This document shows positions 52,833-62,975 of a stretch of DNA of 64,000 nt, piece after piece. Positions within the stretch are counted from its first letter, which is position 1; each line of letters starts with the position of its first letter. The DNA comes from Rickettsia typhi. Lineage in GTDB: Bacteria; Pseudomonadota; Alphaproteobacteria; Rickettsiales; Rickettsiaceae. Both the position numbers and the translations under genes were made by a program. Below the pieces are notes generated by a model. It saw only the letters and a list, made by a program, of their open reading frames with translations. It was not told where the DNA came from and did not search any database. The stretch is taken from assembly GCA_945865485.1 (NCBI GenBank), contig CAMBEC010000001.1:124001-188000 (forward strand). Direction: 5' to 3'.

Positions 52833-55370
52833 ATGAATAGTATTACACTTAAATTCATTATGATAGTAGAACCAGCTCATACACCTATAAATTATCAAAT
52901 ACTGTTTGACTCGGTACCTGACTGTTATCTCATTTTAACAAAAACTTTTACTATTGTTGAAGTAAGCAACGCTTATTTAAAGGCAAGTCAAACTAATCGA
53001 GAAGAAATATTGGGACGCGGTATATTCCAGGTATTTCCCGATAACCCGAATGACCCTGAAGCAACTGGAGTACGTAATTTAAAAGCTTCCCTGCTAAGAG
53101 TACTTGCAAACCGTAAGGAAGATACGATGCCGGTACAAAAATATGATATCCCGACACGAGAAGGCAATGGATTCGAGGAACGTTACTGGAGCCCTTTAAA
53201 CACACCAATTTTGGATGAAAAAGGAGATATTATTTATATTATCCACCGCGTCGAAGATGTTACTGATTTTATAAAACTAAAACAACAAGGACATAAACAA
53301 GTAAAGGAGAATGAAGCACTACGCACTATTACCGAGCGAATGGAGGCTGAAGTTTATGTACGCGCGCAGCAAATCTCTGAAACTAATAACAAGCTAAAGC
53401 AAGCAAATAAAACTCTTGCAGAAATGTATGATAAATCAAAAGAACTTGATCGGCTAAAGATGAATTTTTTTGCTAATATTAATCACGAATTACGCACTCC
53501 CTTAACGCTTATTCTAGGACCTATAGTAAAGTTGCTTAATTCAACTTCATTTTCAGAAGAAGAACATAATAATTTGGAAATAATTGAGCGTAATGCGCAA
53601 CTACTGTTAAAGCACGTAAATGACCTACTAGATATTGCCAAACTAGAATCTAAAGAAATGGTTACGGAATATGCCAACGTCAATCTAGCTACGCTAACTG
53701 TCCAGTTAGCTTCTAACTTTGAATTTTTTGCTAAGGAGAAAAAAATTGATTTTACGGTTAATATTCCTTCTTCTCTTCACGCTGACGTAGATGAATCGAA
53801 GTTACAACGCGTCCTACTTAATTTACTTTCCAATGCTTTAAAGTTTACTCCAACTGGGGGCAAGGTGGACTTGCAAGTGCAAAAGGCGGGAAATAAAGCT
53901 ATATTTACTGTTTGTGATACTGGGCCTGGAATTCCAATATCCATGCGAGAAATCATTTTCGAACGATTCCGTCAGATTGACGAAAGTAGTCGCCGTCACA
54001 AAGGAGGAACTGGTCTAGGGCTTGCGATTGTAAAAGAATTCGTTACGCTTCATAAAGGTAACATTAAAGTAGTTGATAGTGCAAAAGGGGGGGCAAAGTT
54101 TATAGTTACCCTACCAATTAAGGCACCGATTGGCTTCACTGTTGCCAAAGATTATAAAGCAAATGATACTAAAATTGATAAACTTTTCGTTACAGAATTC
54201 GGTAATTACGACACTACAAGAACAAAAGCAATATTATCCCATACTCATACAAAGCATAAAGAATTGATATTGGTCGTTGAAGATAATTATGATATGAATA
54301 CTTTTCTTACCCAGATACTATCCTCTCTTAACTATCGTGTGGAAACAGCTTATAATGGCAAGGATGGATTGGAAAAAGCTTTAAGACAATTACCTGACCT
54401 TATTATAAGCGATGTAATGATGCCTGAAATGAACGGAGAGGAGCTGGCGCTGGCTCTTCTAGCTCATCCCGAAACTAAAAATATTCCCCTATTAATGCTT
54501 ACCGCTAAAATGGACAACGCGTTAAAGATTGGGTTACTGAAAGAAGGAGTGCAGGATTATATCAACAAACCTTTTTCTACAGAAGAATTATGCGTTAAAG
54601 TGGAACGGCTTATTACCCAACGTAGAAAAAGAATTGCTGAGCATGAAGGGCTTATACAGCAATTGAGCATATCCAATCAAGAGTTGGAACGTTTTGCATA
54701 CGCTGCTGCTCATGATTTAAAATCACCGCTACGAGTGATTGATAACTTATCTCAGTGGATAGAAGAAGATTTAGCCGGATTAGTAAGTGGTACAACTAAG
54801 GAATATATGGAAAAATTACGTAACCAAGTACACTTCATGGAGAAATTGCTGGACGACGTTCTGGAATATTCGCGCATAGACTACAAGCTAGAGCAAAATA
54901 ATCAAATAATAAATAGTAACCAGCTTATAGACAATATTATTGCACTAATTGATCCCCCAAAAGAATTCCTAGTAAAAATAGTTGATAAATTCAAACCGCT
55001 ATATATTCAGCTGGTCCCGCTCCAACAAGCTCTATACAATCTTATCCATAATGCGATTAAACACCATGACAAAGAGGTTGGTACTATTGAGGTAAGTATA
55101 GAAGAAAATGAGACTAAATATATCTTTAATGTACGAGATGATGGGCCAGGCATTGCCCAAGAATACCACCAAAATATCTTTAATATGTTCCAAACTTTAA
55201 AGCCCCACTTGCCGACAGGGGGAACTGGTATGGGATTAGCACTAGTGAAAAAAATAGTAACTAATTATGGAGGAGAGATAACAGTAACATCAGAACTAGG
55301 CCATGGTTCTTTATTCCAATTTACTTGGCAAAAATTAATAGACCCAAATGAGCAAAGTTATGTCAATTAA
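52833..55370 (+). CDS. Hybrid sensor histidine kinase with PAS, two kinase modules and a receiver
   Basis: From ATG 52833 the protein has about 845 residues; ATG 52860 is another possible start. Order: a PAS domain (about 15-140), coiled linker, HisKA with H218 in NINHELRTPL, HATPase (NLLSNALKFTPTGG, GGTGLGLAIVKEF), a receiver domain with D527 in IISDVMMPEMNG, a second HisKA with H627 in AAHDLKSPLRVID, and a second HATPase (NLIHNAIKHHD, GGTGMGLALVKKI). No membrane segment, so a cytosolic sensor. The second kinase resembles phytochrome-type kinases. The stop overlaps the next gene by 23 bases. Double-kinase hybrids are unusual in Rickettsiales. Confidence 0.9.
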   Translation: MNSITLKFIMIVEPAHTPINYQILFDSVPDCYLILTKTFTIVEVSNAYLKASQTNREEILGRGIFQVFPDNPNDPEATGVRNLKASLLRVLANRKEDTMPVQKYDIPTREGNGFEERYWSPLNTPILDEKGDIIYIIHRVEDVTDFIKLKQQGHKQVKENEALRTITERMEAEVYVRAQQISETNNKLKQANKTLAEMYDKSKELDRLKMNFFANINHELRTPLTLILGPIVKLLNSTSFSEEEHNNLEIIERNAQLLLKHVNDLLDIAKLESKEMVTEYANVNLATLTVQLASNFEFFAKEKKIDFTVNIPSSLHADVDESKLQRVLLNLLSNALKFTPTGGKVDLQVQKAGNKAIFTVCDTGPGIPISMREIIFERFRQIDESSRRHKGGTGLGLAIVKEFVTLHKGNIKVVDSAKGGAKFIVTLPIKAPIGFTVAKDYKANDTKIDKLFVTEFGNYDTTRTKAILSHTHTKHKELILVVEDNYDMNTFLTQILSSLNYRVETAYNGKDGLEKALRQLPDLIISDVMMPEMNGEELALALLAHPETKNIPLLMLTAKMDNALKIGLLKEGVQDYINKPFSTEELCVKVERLITQRRKRIAEHEGLIQQLSISNQELERFAYAAAHDLKSPLRVIDNLSQWIEEDLAGLVSGTTKEYMEKLRNQVHFMEKLLDDVLEYSRIDYKLEQNNQIINSNQLIDNIIALIDPPKEFLVKIVDKFKPLYIQLVPLQQALYNLIHNAIKHHDKEVGTIEVSIEENETKYIFNVRDDGPGIAQEYHQNIFNMFQTLKPHLPTGGTGMGLALVKKIVTNYGGEITVTSELGHGSLFQFTWQKLIDPNEQSYVN

Positions 55371-55818
55371 TCCTGTAGTTAAGCAGCCTATCGATATTTT
55401 AATAGTAGACGATAACGAGATTGATATAGAAGCCGTTCAGCGGGCCTTTAAAAAAGCGTATATTACCAATCCCTTGCACAAAGCAAGTGATGGTGTCGAA
55501 GCACTAGAAATGCTATGTGGACAAAATGGAAGAATAAAATTAACCCAGCCCTGCATTATATTATTAGACATTAATATGCCTCGCATGGATGGTATTACGC
55601 TTTTAGGAAAGTTGCGCAACCATGAAACTTTGAAACAAAATATTGTATTTATGTTGACTACTTCCGCACGTAATAAAGACCTAATGCAGACATATGATCT
55701 CAGTATTGCTGGATATATTGTAAAGGAAAACCTTAAGGAGCTCACTAATATATTAAATACTTATTGTCATATTAATAAATTTCCTTTTTATGGAAAAGAA
55801 ATAACTTACACATCCTAA
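55348..55818 (+). CDS. CheY-like response regulator (Rcp1-type)
   Basis: A 156-residue single receiver domain. IDILIVDDNEIDIEAVQRAF holds the acidic pocket, D74 in ILLDINMPRMDG is the phosphorylation site, and the switch Thr and Lys are in VFMLTTSARNKD and YIVKENLKE. The extended loop between beta-3 and alpha-3 (CGQNGRIKLTQPCI) is typical of Rcp1-like regulators that pair with phytochrome-type kinases. No output domain. It starts inside the kinase gene and is almost surely its phosphoacceptor. Confidence 0.9.
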   Translation: MSKVMSINPVVKQPIDILIVDDNEIDIEAVQRAFKKAYITNPLHKASDGVEALEMLCGQNGRIKLTQPCIILLDINMPRMDGITLLGKLRNHETLKQNIVFMLTTSARNKDLMQTYDLSIAGYIVKENLKELTNILNTYCHINKFPFYGKEITYTS

Positions 55819-55849
55819 TTTTCGATTAAAATAATCCTTACTACGAAAA

Positions 55850-57682
55850 CTACCTAAGCTTTATAGTTGAAATAGAAAATCCAAGAGCAATAATTAAAAT
55901 AGATAACCAAATAAAGCTTATCATAGGTTGATAGTATATTTTTGCATGTATCGTGTTTTTATCTATTTGACTGAGCACGGCATACAAATCATGAAAAATA
56001 AAAGAAAAAATATCCACCTCTTGTGAAAGCGCTTTTTCAATTTTGTATAATCTATTTTCTGGTTTCAATATAACAACGTTATTATTCTTATCTTCGATGC
56101 GAAATACCGCAATCTGTCTGTAATAATTTACGCCTTCAGAAAATTTTATATCCTCAAGTTTTATACTTAAATCTTGCCCGCTGCGCTCATCACCAATTTT
56201 ACCAGTAAATTCAACTTCACGTGATAATACACAATTCAACGTTACTGCTAAAGCAAGGGACCCAAAACCAAAATGACCTAAAAATAAGGCGTATTTTTTA
56301 GCAGATATGTGATTGCTAAAGTAGCCAGATTCAACAAAAATATACTCTATCATGTGTAACATCAAAAAAATTGATACAAAACAGATAGCCGCAGATACCA
56401 GACCCAATTCTATTTTTAAGCAAATAAATATTACACCTAGCACACTTAAGATAAAAACCACTATTCGCTTAATCATCAGTTTTTTATCAATATGAGGAGT
56501 TATAGCGGCCAAAAATATGATTGGTATAAAAATTGGGATAAATACCGTATAAAAATACCTCGGATCTATTACTACATCGATTTCAAGCACAAGTGCACAG
56601 TAAATAGGATAAATTAGCGCCACCACCAAAACGCCTAGGGCTATCAGCCAAAATATATTACCAAGCAAAACTAAAAGTTCCTTATTTTTCTCCGGCACAC
56701 GCAAACTATTCACATTTTTTTGGTTTAGAAAAAACCAAGCAAAACTAAGAACGGTCAAAGCTATGCATATTAAAAAAATAAATAATCCTCGCTCGGCTGA
56801 AAAAGCAAAAGAATGCACAGAAGAAATTATACCGCTCCTGACAATGAACGTACCGTATAGAATCAACAGAAAACTTAAAATAGATAATATGATTATCCAT
56901 TTAAGGAATTTACCTCTTTGTTCGAAAATAATTAAAAAATGATGCAAAGCAATACCTGAAAGCCAAGGTAAAACAGATATATTTTCTACAGGATCAAAAA
57001 ACCAGTATCCACCCCAACCAAGCTCTCTGTATGCCCACCAAGAACCAAGCCCAACTCCAATAGTTAATAACATTAGAGCACACGCTGAAAACCTTTTAGT
57101 TAATAGAAGTATATTTTTTGTTTCCTCTGGTCTATATAATAATATCAAGGCACTAGTAAATATTGCCGCATAACAAATATTACCGAGATACAGAATCGGT
57201 GGATGAATTGATAGAGCTACATCTTGTAACATCGGATTAAGTCCTAACCCCTCTGACGGTACAAACGAAAAGGCATCGAATGGATTGGATGTAAAAATTA
57301 TAAAACTAACAAAAAGCACTTGGATGAAAGCGAAAATAACTATACCAAATTCTTTTGCTTCTTTTGTAATTTTTGCATAATAAATATACGTAAGACTAAC
57401 CAGGCCTAACAAACTATCCCAAAGCAGAATGGACCCCTCATGGCTAGCAAAGCTAGCCGCAATCCTATAAATGAGAGGTAGTTCAGTGCTGGAATTGAGA
57501 AATACATTCCTTAACCCAAAATCAGATTTAACGAAACCTATAATAAGTAATATAAAACTTAAGAATGGCAACAAACAACTCAAGAAGAAACTATAAAGCT
57601 TAATTCGCCCCTTTATCACAATTGAAGCAGAAGAAGTTATCAACATCGTGAAGAACAGTAAGTGCCCCAATAGACTAATCAT
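55850..57682 (-). CDS. ccmF: Cytochrome c heme lyase subunit CcmF
   Basis: The 610-residue inner-membrane protein has about 14 hydrophobic segments. The tryptophan-rich heme-handling motif WGGYWFFDPVENISVLPWL is present, along with FASHEGSILLWDSLLGL and LSIHPPILYLGNICYAA, which hold conserved histidines. It attaches heme to apocytochrome c in system I maturation with CcmH. No other ccm gene is in the window, consistent with the scattered ccm genes of Rickettsiales. Confidence 0.94.
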   Translation of the reverse strand: MISLLGHLLFFTMLITSSASIVIKGRIKLYSFFLSCLLPFLSFILLIIGFVKSDFGLRNVFLNSSTELPLIYRIAASFASHEGSILLWDSLLGLVSLTYIYYAKITKEAKEFGIVIFAFIQVLFVSFIIFTSNPFDAFSFVPSEGLGLNPMLQDVALSIHPPILYLGNICYAAIFTSALILLYRPEETKNILLLTKRFSACALMLLTIGVGLGSWWAYRELGWGGYWFFDPVENISVLPWLSGIALHHFLIIFEQRGKFLKWIIILSILSFLLILYGTFIVRSGIISSVHSFAFSAERGLFIFLICIALTVLSFAWFFLNQKNVNSLRVPEKNKELLVLLGNIFWLIALGVLVVALIYPIYCALVLEIDVVIDPRYFYTVFIPIFIPIIFLAAITPHIDKKLMIKRIVVFILSVLGVIFICLKIELGLVSAAICFVSIFLMLHMIEYIFVESGYFSNHISAKKYALFLGHFGFGSLALAVTLNCVLSREVEFTGKIGDERSGQDLSIKLEDIKFSEGVNYYRQIAVFRIEDKNNNVVILKPENRLYKIEKALSQEVDIFSFIFHDLYAVLSQIDKNTIHAKIYYQPMISFIWLSILIIALGFSISTIKLR

Positions 57683-57781
57683 ACTAGGAACCTAAGTGAT
57701 AGATAAAAATTTTTACAAAAGAAAGTGCTGAACCTCTGCTTATGGAGCAGGCAGGGACCTATGTAAAATTGATTTGGTTGG

Positions 57782-59071
57782 TTAGTCTTGATGATTTTCA
57801 TCGCCTTCTTGATCTACACCATCTGTCATAACAATCACCTTGATAGTCTTAATTCGATTATCAAATTTCTTTTTTACAATCATTTTTAAATCTTTACTGA
57901 TTAAATACTCGCCCTGATTAGGAATTTTTTCCATTTTATTAATAATGAATCCAGCAATAGTTGTAGCATCAGTTTCTGGTATTTGCCAATTTAACTCGCG
58001 ATTCAAGTCTCTCACTGGTACTGAGCCATCGATCATAAATACGTTGTCTGATAATTTAGTAACCTTCTGCTTGGCTAAATCATGCTCGTCATAAATTTGA
58101 CCAACAATCTCTTCTAAAATATCTTCCATAGTAACAATACCTTGTAAATCTCCATATTCATCAACTACACAGGCTAGATGTGTTTGACCCTCTCTAAACA
58201 TATGAAGCTGCTGCACTACCAAAGAATTATCCGGTAGAAACACAGGAGTACTAAGCAAAGCTCTTATATTTATTTCATTTGTTCCTTGCTTAGATTGATG
58301 AATTTTATTCATTAAATCTTTAACATGGAGTATGCCAATTATATTATCACTATTTCCTTGCCAAAATGGAAAACGACTATGTCTGGAGCTAAACACAGTT
58401 TTTATTACTTTTTCAGTTGGAGTATCAATATCAATAGCCATAATTTTACTTCTATGGACCATAATATCACCAATTGCCATATTTCTAATATCAAGAATCC
58501 CACCCAGCATATCTCTATCATCTTTGTATACATTTCCTTCATGCATGTGATGTTCGATTACCCCACGCACTTCATCTTCTGCTGATATTTTTTTATTCAG
58601 ATCTATACGAAAGATAAAACAGAACCCTTTAGTAATATACGAAAGCAAAATATTAATTGGTTCCAGTATTTTCAATACTACAAGTAAGATAGGAGTAGCA
58701 AGTAACGCTATTTTTTCTGATTTTACAACTGCAATAGCCTTAGGCACCACTTCAGAAAACACTATAATCATAAAGGACATTACAATAGAGGAAATTATTG
58801 TCCCCAAATCATCTCCAAAAATCTCAATAAATATTCCCGTTGAAATAGTGGTACATAATGTGTTGGCAATACTATTACCAATCAGAAGCGTGCTGATTAC
58901 TTTCTCTTTTATTTTCAAGATCCCAAGCAACAATTCTGCTTTTTTATTTCCTTCGGATTTAAGTTTTTGAATAAGTCCAGGAGAAGTAGCGGTGATAGCA
59001 GTTTCAGCTGCAGAGATCAAACCTGCTAAACAAAGCAAGCAGATAACGAAAGATACAACAATTATCGTCAT
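57782..59071 (-). CDS. CNNM/CorC (HlyC) family transporter with CBS domains
   Basis: The 429-residue protein has an N-terminal DUF21 membrane domain with four helices (about 1-190, including SAAETAITATSPGLIQKL and GNSIANTLCTTISTGIF), a CBS pair (about 205-335, IMVHRSKIMAID and VDEYGDLQGIVTMEDILEEI) and a C-terminal CorC_HlyC domain (MIDGSVPVRDLNRELNWQIP). Family members take part in magnesium or cobalt efflux; the hemolysin label is historical. MgtE at 27662 is a possible opposing importer. Confidence 0.9.
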   Translation of the reverse strand: MTIIVVSFVICLLCLAGLISAAETAITATSPGLIQKLKSEGNKKAELLLGILKIKEKVISTLLIGNSIANTLCTTISTGIFIEIFGDDLGTIISSIVMSFMIIVFSEVVPKAIAVVKSEKIALLATPILLVVLKILEPINILLSYITKGFCFIFRIDLNKKISAEDEVRGVIEHHMHEGNVYKDDRDMLGGILDIRNMAIGDIMVHRSKIMAIDIDTPTEKVIKTVFSSRHSRFPFWQGNSDNIIGILHVKDLMNKIHQSKQGTNEINIRALLSTPVFLPDNSLVVQQLHMFREGQTHLACVVDEYGDLQGIVTMEDILEEIVGQIYDEHDLAKQKVTKLSDNVFMIDGSVPVRDLNRELNWQIPETDATTIAGFIINKMEKIPNQGEYLISKDLKMIVKKKFDNRIKTIKVIVMTDGVDQEGDENHQD

Positions 59072-59185
59072 TAATTTATTTTTTTTAAAAAATCAGTTAC
59101 TGAATTCCAATTTAATTGATATCATCTGCCCTTGACAAGAAATTTTATCGAATACCTCCAAATATCTAGCAAAGGAATTAATTCT

Positions 59186-60109
59186 ATGGCAAAAAACGAT
59201 GAGCTTCAGGAGCTTTTACAAACTAAAAATATAACAAAAAGAGCAACCGTACAAGCTATCGAAGAGCTCTTGTACTCTCCGATCCCAGTTCTTGATCACG
59301 GATTTATCCGGGTAGTTGATTATATGGGCGATGACAGTTCAATCGTACAAGCTGCCAGGGTATCCTATGGTAGAGGCACAAAAAAAAGCCTTCAAGACAA
59401 AGGTCTCATCAATTACCTTATGAGACACAGACATACTACGCCATTTGAAATGTGTGATATAAAATTTCACATTAAATTACCAATATTTATTGCAAGACAA
59501 TGGATTCGCCACAGAACCGCTAGTGTAAATGAGTATTCAGCACGTTATTCTATACTAAGCAATGAATTTTATGTTCCTGAGAAAGCAAACTTGAGTCCAC
59601 AATCGACAATAAATAAACAAGGTAGAAGCACCGATACACTACCTAGTGAAGTAGCTGATAGAGTTTTATCCATAATAAAAAACGATTCCATAAATTGCTA
59701 TAATCATTATGTCGAAATGATGAACGAAGATGAGTCAGGAAATGTTATTGATGAAAATAATATAGGTATTACCAGAGAGCTAGCTAGAATCAACCTCACA
59801 CTTAATACATATACCGAATGGTATTGGAAAATTAATCTGCATAATTTACTACATTTTCTTGCGCTGAGAGCAGATCCTCATGCTCAGTATGAAATCAGAG
59901 TTTATGCACAAGCTATGCTTGATGTAGTTAAAGCTTGGGTGCCATATGCATATGAAGCCTTTGAGGAACACAAAATGTATGCTACCTCAATTTCTAGAAA
60001 GGGTATGGAAGTTATTCGTCAGATGATTGATGGTAAAAAAATCGATCAAGAGTCGAGTGGCATGAGCAAAAGAGAGTGGGATGAACTTATGGTAAACTTA
60101 AAACCCTAG
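59186..60109 (+). CDS. thyX: Flavin-dependent thymidylate synthase ThyX
   Basis: Start ATG 59186 is chosen for the AAAGGAAT just upstream; it gives 307 residues. The ThyX signature [15 protein letters not shown] fits RHRx7S. The FAD- and dUMP-binding region continues through [20 protein letters not shown] and [20 protein letters not shown]. It makes dTMP using methylenetetrahydrofolate and FADH2, independent of ThyA. Length and sequence fit the alphaproteobacterial type. Confidence 0.95.
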   Translation: MAKNDELQELLQTKNITKRATVQAIEELLYSPIPVLDHGFIRVVDYMGDDSSIVQAARVSYGRGTKKSLQDKGLINYLMRHRHTTPFEMCDIKFHIKLPIFIARQWIRHRTASVNEYSARYSILSNEFYVPEKANLSPQSTINKQGRSTDTLPSEVADRVLSIIKNDSINCYNHYVEMMNEDESGNVIDENNIGITRELARINLTLNTYTEWYWKINLHNLLHFLALRADPHAQYEIRVYAQAMLDVVKAWVPYAYEAFEEHKMYATSISRKGMEVIRQMIDGKKIDQESSGMSKREWDELMVNLKP

Positions 60110-60362
60110 CATTTAGTTAACATAACCTAGGAAATGATAAAAAAGTTTTATATTACAGTCTACCAACAGCTGTCATACCGTAGTTGATCCGGTACCTAGT
60201 CAATGCTACGTGTCATACCGGACTTGATCCGGTACCTCATGAGAGTAGAATAAAGATACTTGGCCGAAGGCATGCGTAGCCAGCTCAAGTTCAGTATGAC
60301 GCGTAGTGTGTTCTTGATCATGACTTGTTATTATATAATTAATATAACCAATAGTAACTTGT
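60110..60362. other. thyX-miaA spacer filled by palindromic repeats
   Basis: Besides the repeat cluster at 60171-60301 no other feature is evident. A small reverse-strand frame across the repeats is not considered a gene. Confidence 0.5.
60171..60301. repeat. Palindromic repeat cluster
   Basis: Two direct units, TGTCATACCG plus TTGATCCGGTACCT, lie at 60171-60197 and 60211-60237 and differ at three positions. An inverted third unit with the GGCCGAAGGCATGC core (60262-60275) runs to CAGTATGACG. Same family as at 4808, 9184 and 45991. Confidence 0.7.
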
Positions 60363-61292
60363 GTGAAAAAAGCAGTTATAATTTGCGGCCCCACGGCCAG
60401 TGGTAAAACTAATTTTGCTCATGAACTTGCACGCAAAAACAACGGTGAGATTATCAATGCTGATTCAATGCAAATATATCAACAATTGCCAATTATTACG
60501 GCCTCACCATCTCAAGAACTAAAACAAGATCTGCCTTATCATTTATATAACTTTCTAAATATTGATACTGAATTTTCAGCAGCAAAATATGCAACTTCTG
60601 CTAGTCGTGCCATTTCGGAAATATCAAATAGAGGTAAATTACCTATAATTGTTGGTGGAAGTGGCATGTATATAAATATGCTTATATACGGCTTTAGCTC
60701 AATACCAGATATCAATAACCTAGTACGATCGCAGGCAAGATCTCTTCATAAGGAGCTAGGTTCAGAAACTTTTTTTGACCTTCTAAAAACAATAGATCCT
60801 GAAGTCGCAAAAACACTTAACGTTGGTGATACGCAAAGAGTTCTTAGGGCCTACGAAGTAATAAAACAATCCGGTAAATCCATTTTGTACTATCAGGCTC
60901 AAGGAAACCTACTTCCTTTACCAGATTTTGACTTTGATGTGACAGTATTGATGCCAGAACGGAGTTTCCTTTACGAAACTTGTAATAATCGTTTTTTGGC
61001 ACTGCTGGAAGAGGGAGCTGTCGAAGAAATTAAAGCAGTTCATGAACAATATAATAACCTTAACACAACGGCCATGAAAGCACTTGGAGTATCAGAAATT
61101 ATCAGCTACCTAAAGGGAGAAATTACTAAAGAAAAAGCAATTGACCTTGCTTTGGCAAAAACTAGACAATATGCAAAACGGCAGTGCACTTGGTTTAATA
61201 ATCAAATAAAAGAAAAGCGAGTAATAAAATTTAGTAATTTTGCTGAATACATCTCATCAACGAGTAATACCATTTCCTTTTTAAAATCATAA
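60363..61292 (+). CDS. miaA: tRNA dimethylallyltransferase MiaA
   Basis: The 309-residue enzyme starts at GTG 60363. VIICGPTASGKTNFAHELAR is the P-loop, INADSMQIYQQLPIITASPS the conserved DSMQ(V/I)Y block, and LPIIVGGSGMYINMLIYG the third motif. TRQYAKRQCTWFNNQIKE near the end is typical. It adds dimethylallyl to A37 of tRNAs that read codons starting with U, such as tRNA-Leu(CAA) and tRNA-Cys in this window. Confidence 0.95.
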   Translation: MKKAVIICGPTASGKTNFAHELARKNNGEIINADSMQIYQQLPIITASPSQELKQDLPYHLYNFLNIDTEFSAAKYATSASRAISEISNRGKLPIIVGGSGMYINMLIYGFSSIPDINNLVRSQARSLHKELGSETFFDLLKTIDPEVAKTLNVGDTQRVLRAYEVIKQSGKSILYYQAQGNLLPLPDFDFDVTVLMPERSFLYETCNNRFLALLEEGAVEEIKAVHEQYNNLNTTAMKALGVSEIISYLKGEITKEKAIDLALAKTRQYAKRQCTWFNNQIKEKRVIKFSNFAEYISSTSNTISFLKS

Positions 61293-61332
61293 ATTTTTCA
61301 AACAACTTTCACGCAAGCAATACTGATTTAAA

Positions 61333-61950
61333 TTATTTCAAATTGTCGATACTAAGGAAACAACCAGAATTTTTTATTTCCAAAAGACCGGAAGGAAGTT
61401 TTTGTTTTAATTTATAAAGATGTGTTTCAACAGTATTAGATTCAGTATCTTGATGATAATTCCATACCTCATGCCGAAGATAATCTTTTTCAGCTAAATG
61501 GCCATCTATACACAATAATTTCTGAAACAGTGCATTTTCTTTATCCGTTAAGAAAATAGACTTCTCTGCAGACGAAAGCCTTCCTAGCTGGTGGCTATAC
61601 ACCCAGTCTTTGTTAATACTACAAAACAAATTTTTTCCATCTTGATTTCTCTCAATAGTATCAATTAGGTCAGTTAACTTAAATGGCTTAGCAAAATATA
61701 TCTCATTTTGCGATAATTTATTGTTTGTACAATTGATCAATATATCCACTCGAAAGATAGGAATCTCATGTCCAGAAAGCAATTTATCAACGATTAATAC
61801 ATCCACTTTACCAAGAGAATTTATGTAGTCTTTGAACCCTGTATCAACTAATTCAATTTTACAATTAATATTATCACCCAGAGCTTCATAAATAAATGAA
61901 TCATTACTTACTACAATAACAATTCTAGGGCTAAAATTATGTCCTTCCAT
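61333..61950 (-). CDS. OmpR-type regulator with a degenerate receiver domain
   Basis: The 205-residue protein ends in a winged-helix domain (about 125-203): LSSAEKSIFLTDKENALFQK, LRHEVWNYHQDTESNTVETH, LYKLKQKLPSGLLEIKNSGC. The first 110 residues resemble a receiver fold (IVIVVSNDSFIYEALGDNIN, VDVLIVDKLL, YFAKPFKLTDLIDTIE), with an aspartate in LIVDKLL but without the usual acidic pair in the first loop. It may work without phosphorylation. Target genes unknown. No kinase adjoins it. Confidence 0.82.
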   Translation of the reverse strand: MEGHNFSPRIVIVVSNDSFIYEALGDNINCKIELVDTGFKDYINSLGKVDVLIVDKLLSGHEIPIFRVDILINCTNNKLSQNEIYFAKPFKLTDLIDTIERNQDGKNLFCSINKDWVYSHQLGRLSSAEKSIFLTDKENALFQKLLCIDGHLAEKDYLRHEVWNYHQDTESNTVETHLYKLKQKLPSGLLEIKNSGCFLSIDNLK

Positions 61951-61995
61951 GTTAGTTTAATATACTATAAATTCATAATACCCAAACCAGAATAT

Positions 61996-62778
61996 TCACT
62001 TATTATAACTGACACCTTTTGCTGTCTGTCCATCCTCTACCCAAAATCCCTCTGACGGATCAAGAGATGATGAAACTGCTCCTCTATCATCAAAAACAAA
62101 ACACTCTCCTTGCCAAGTGCCATTGATATTTTTTGTATCTTCAAGATATTGCAAAATTCCACCTTTTAAGTGATATACTTTCTCTACGCCCAACTTTCGA
62201 AGCAACGCAGTAGATTTCTCGCATCTAATACCACCAGTGCAGTACATCGCAACTTTTTTGTCCTTTAATAAATCCATATTGCTCATTGCCCACTGGGGAA
62301 ATTCTCTAAACGTCTTGGTTTTTGGATCTACCGCCCCCTCAAATGTTCCTACCTTTACTTCGTAATCGTTACGAGTATCGATAGTTATAACATCACCGCC
62401 CTTAATAAAATTATCCCAATCACAAGTTTCAACGTACTCGCCTTTCAACCTCTCAACATCTAACTTACCGAATTTGAGGGCCACAATCTCTTCCTTTATT
62501 TTTACTTTTATTCTAGAAAATGGCTGCTCATCACAGTAATTAATTTTTATATTAATATCTTGGGCACCAGTTATTTTTCTAATCTCTTCCATCACAAATA
62601 TCACATTCTCTTCTGATCCTGAGATCGAGCCATTAAACCCCTCAAAAGCAACAAGCACTGTGCCTCGAACATATTTTTTCTTTGTTACTAATAAAATTTT
62701 TGGTAACAAGATCGCCGGATCTTCTATGTTGGTAAAACTATAAAAACTTAATACAGCAATTTTATTGTTTTCATTCAT
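61996..62778 (-). CDS. trhO: tRNA uridine(34) hydroxylase TrhO (rhodanese domain)
   Basis: The 260-residue protein has the TrhO/YceA layout: an N-terminal ferredoxin-like domain ([11 protein letters not shown] region, [20 protein letters not shown]) and a rhodanese domain with the active cysteine in [40 protein letters not shown] and [14 protein letters not shown] are also characteristic. It makes 5-hydroxyuridine at position 34 of certain tRNAs with oxygen. Confidence 0.93.
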   Translation of the reverse strand: MNENNKIAVLSFYSFTNIEDPAILLPKILLVTKKKYVRGTVLVAFEGFNGSISGSEENVIFVMEEIRKITGAQDINIKINYCDEQPFSRIKVKIKEEIVALKFGKLDVERLKGEYVETCDWDNFIKGGDVITIDTRNDYEVKVGTFEGAVDPKTKTFREFPQWAMSNMDLLKDKKVAMYCTGGIRCEKSTALLRKLGVEKVYHLKGGILQYLEDTKNINGTWQGECFVFDDRGAVSSSLDPSEGFWVEDGQTAKGVSYNK

Positions 62779-62975
62779 TTTTTGTCTTGTTCTGAATTAA
62801 TCTATATTAAAAAACTATTTTTTTGCTTCAGCATTTTGAAATGCTACTATATCAGATTTTTTCCAATAATTTAAATAATTAAATTTCAGCAGCAATTAGA
62901 TACCTTGTTTTATAAGTAAGGATACAAAATTCTGCTAAATTTAATTATTTAAATTAATCGGGGAAGATAGGTAAT

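Noticed and set aside
60206..60394. 62-residue reverse ORF before miaA
   Set aside because: It runs across palindromic repeats and into the miaA start on the opposite strand.
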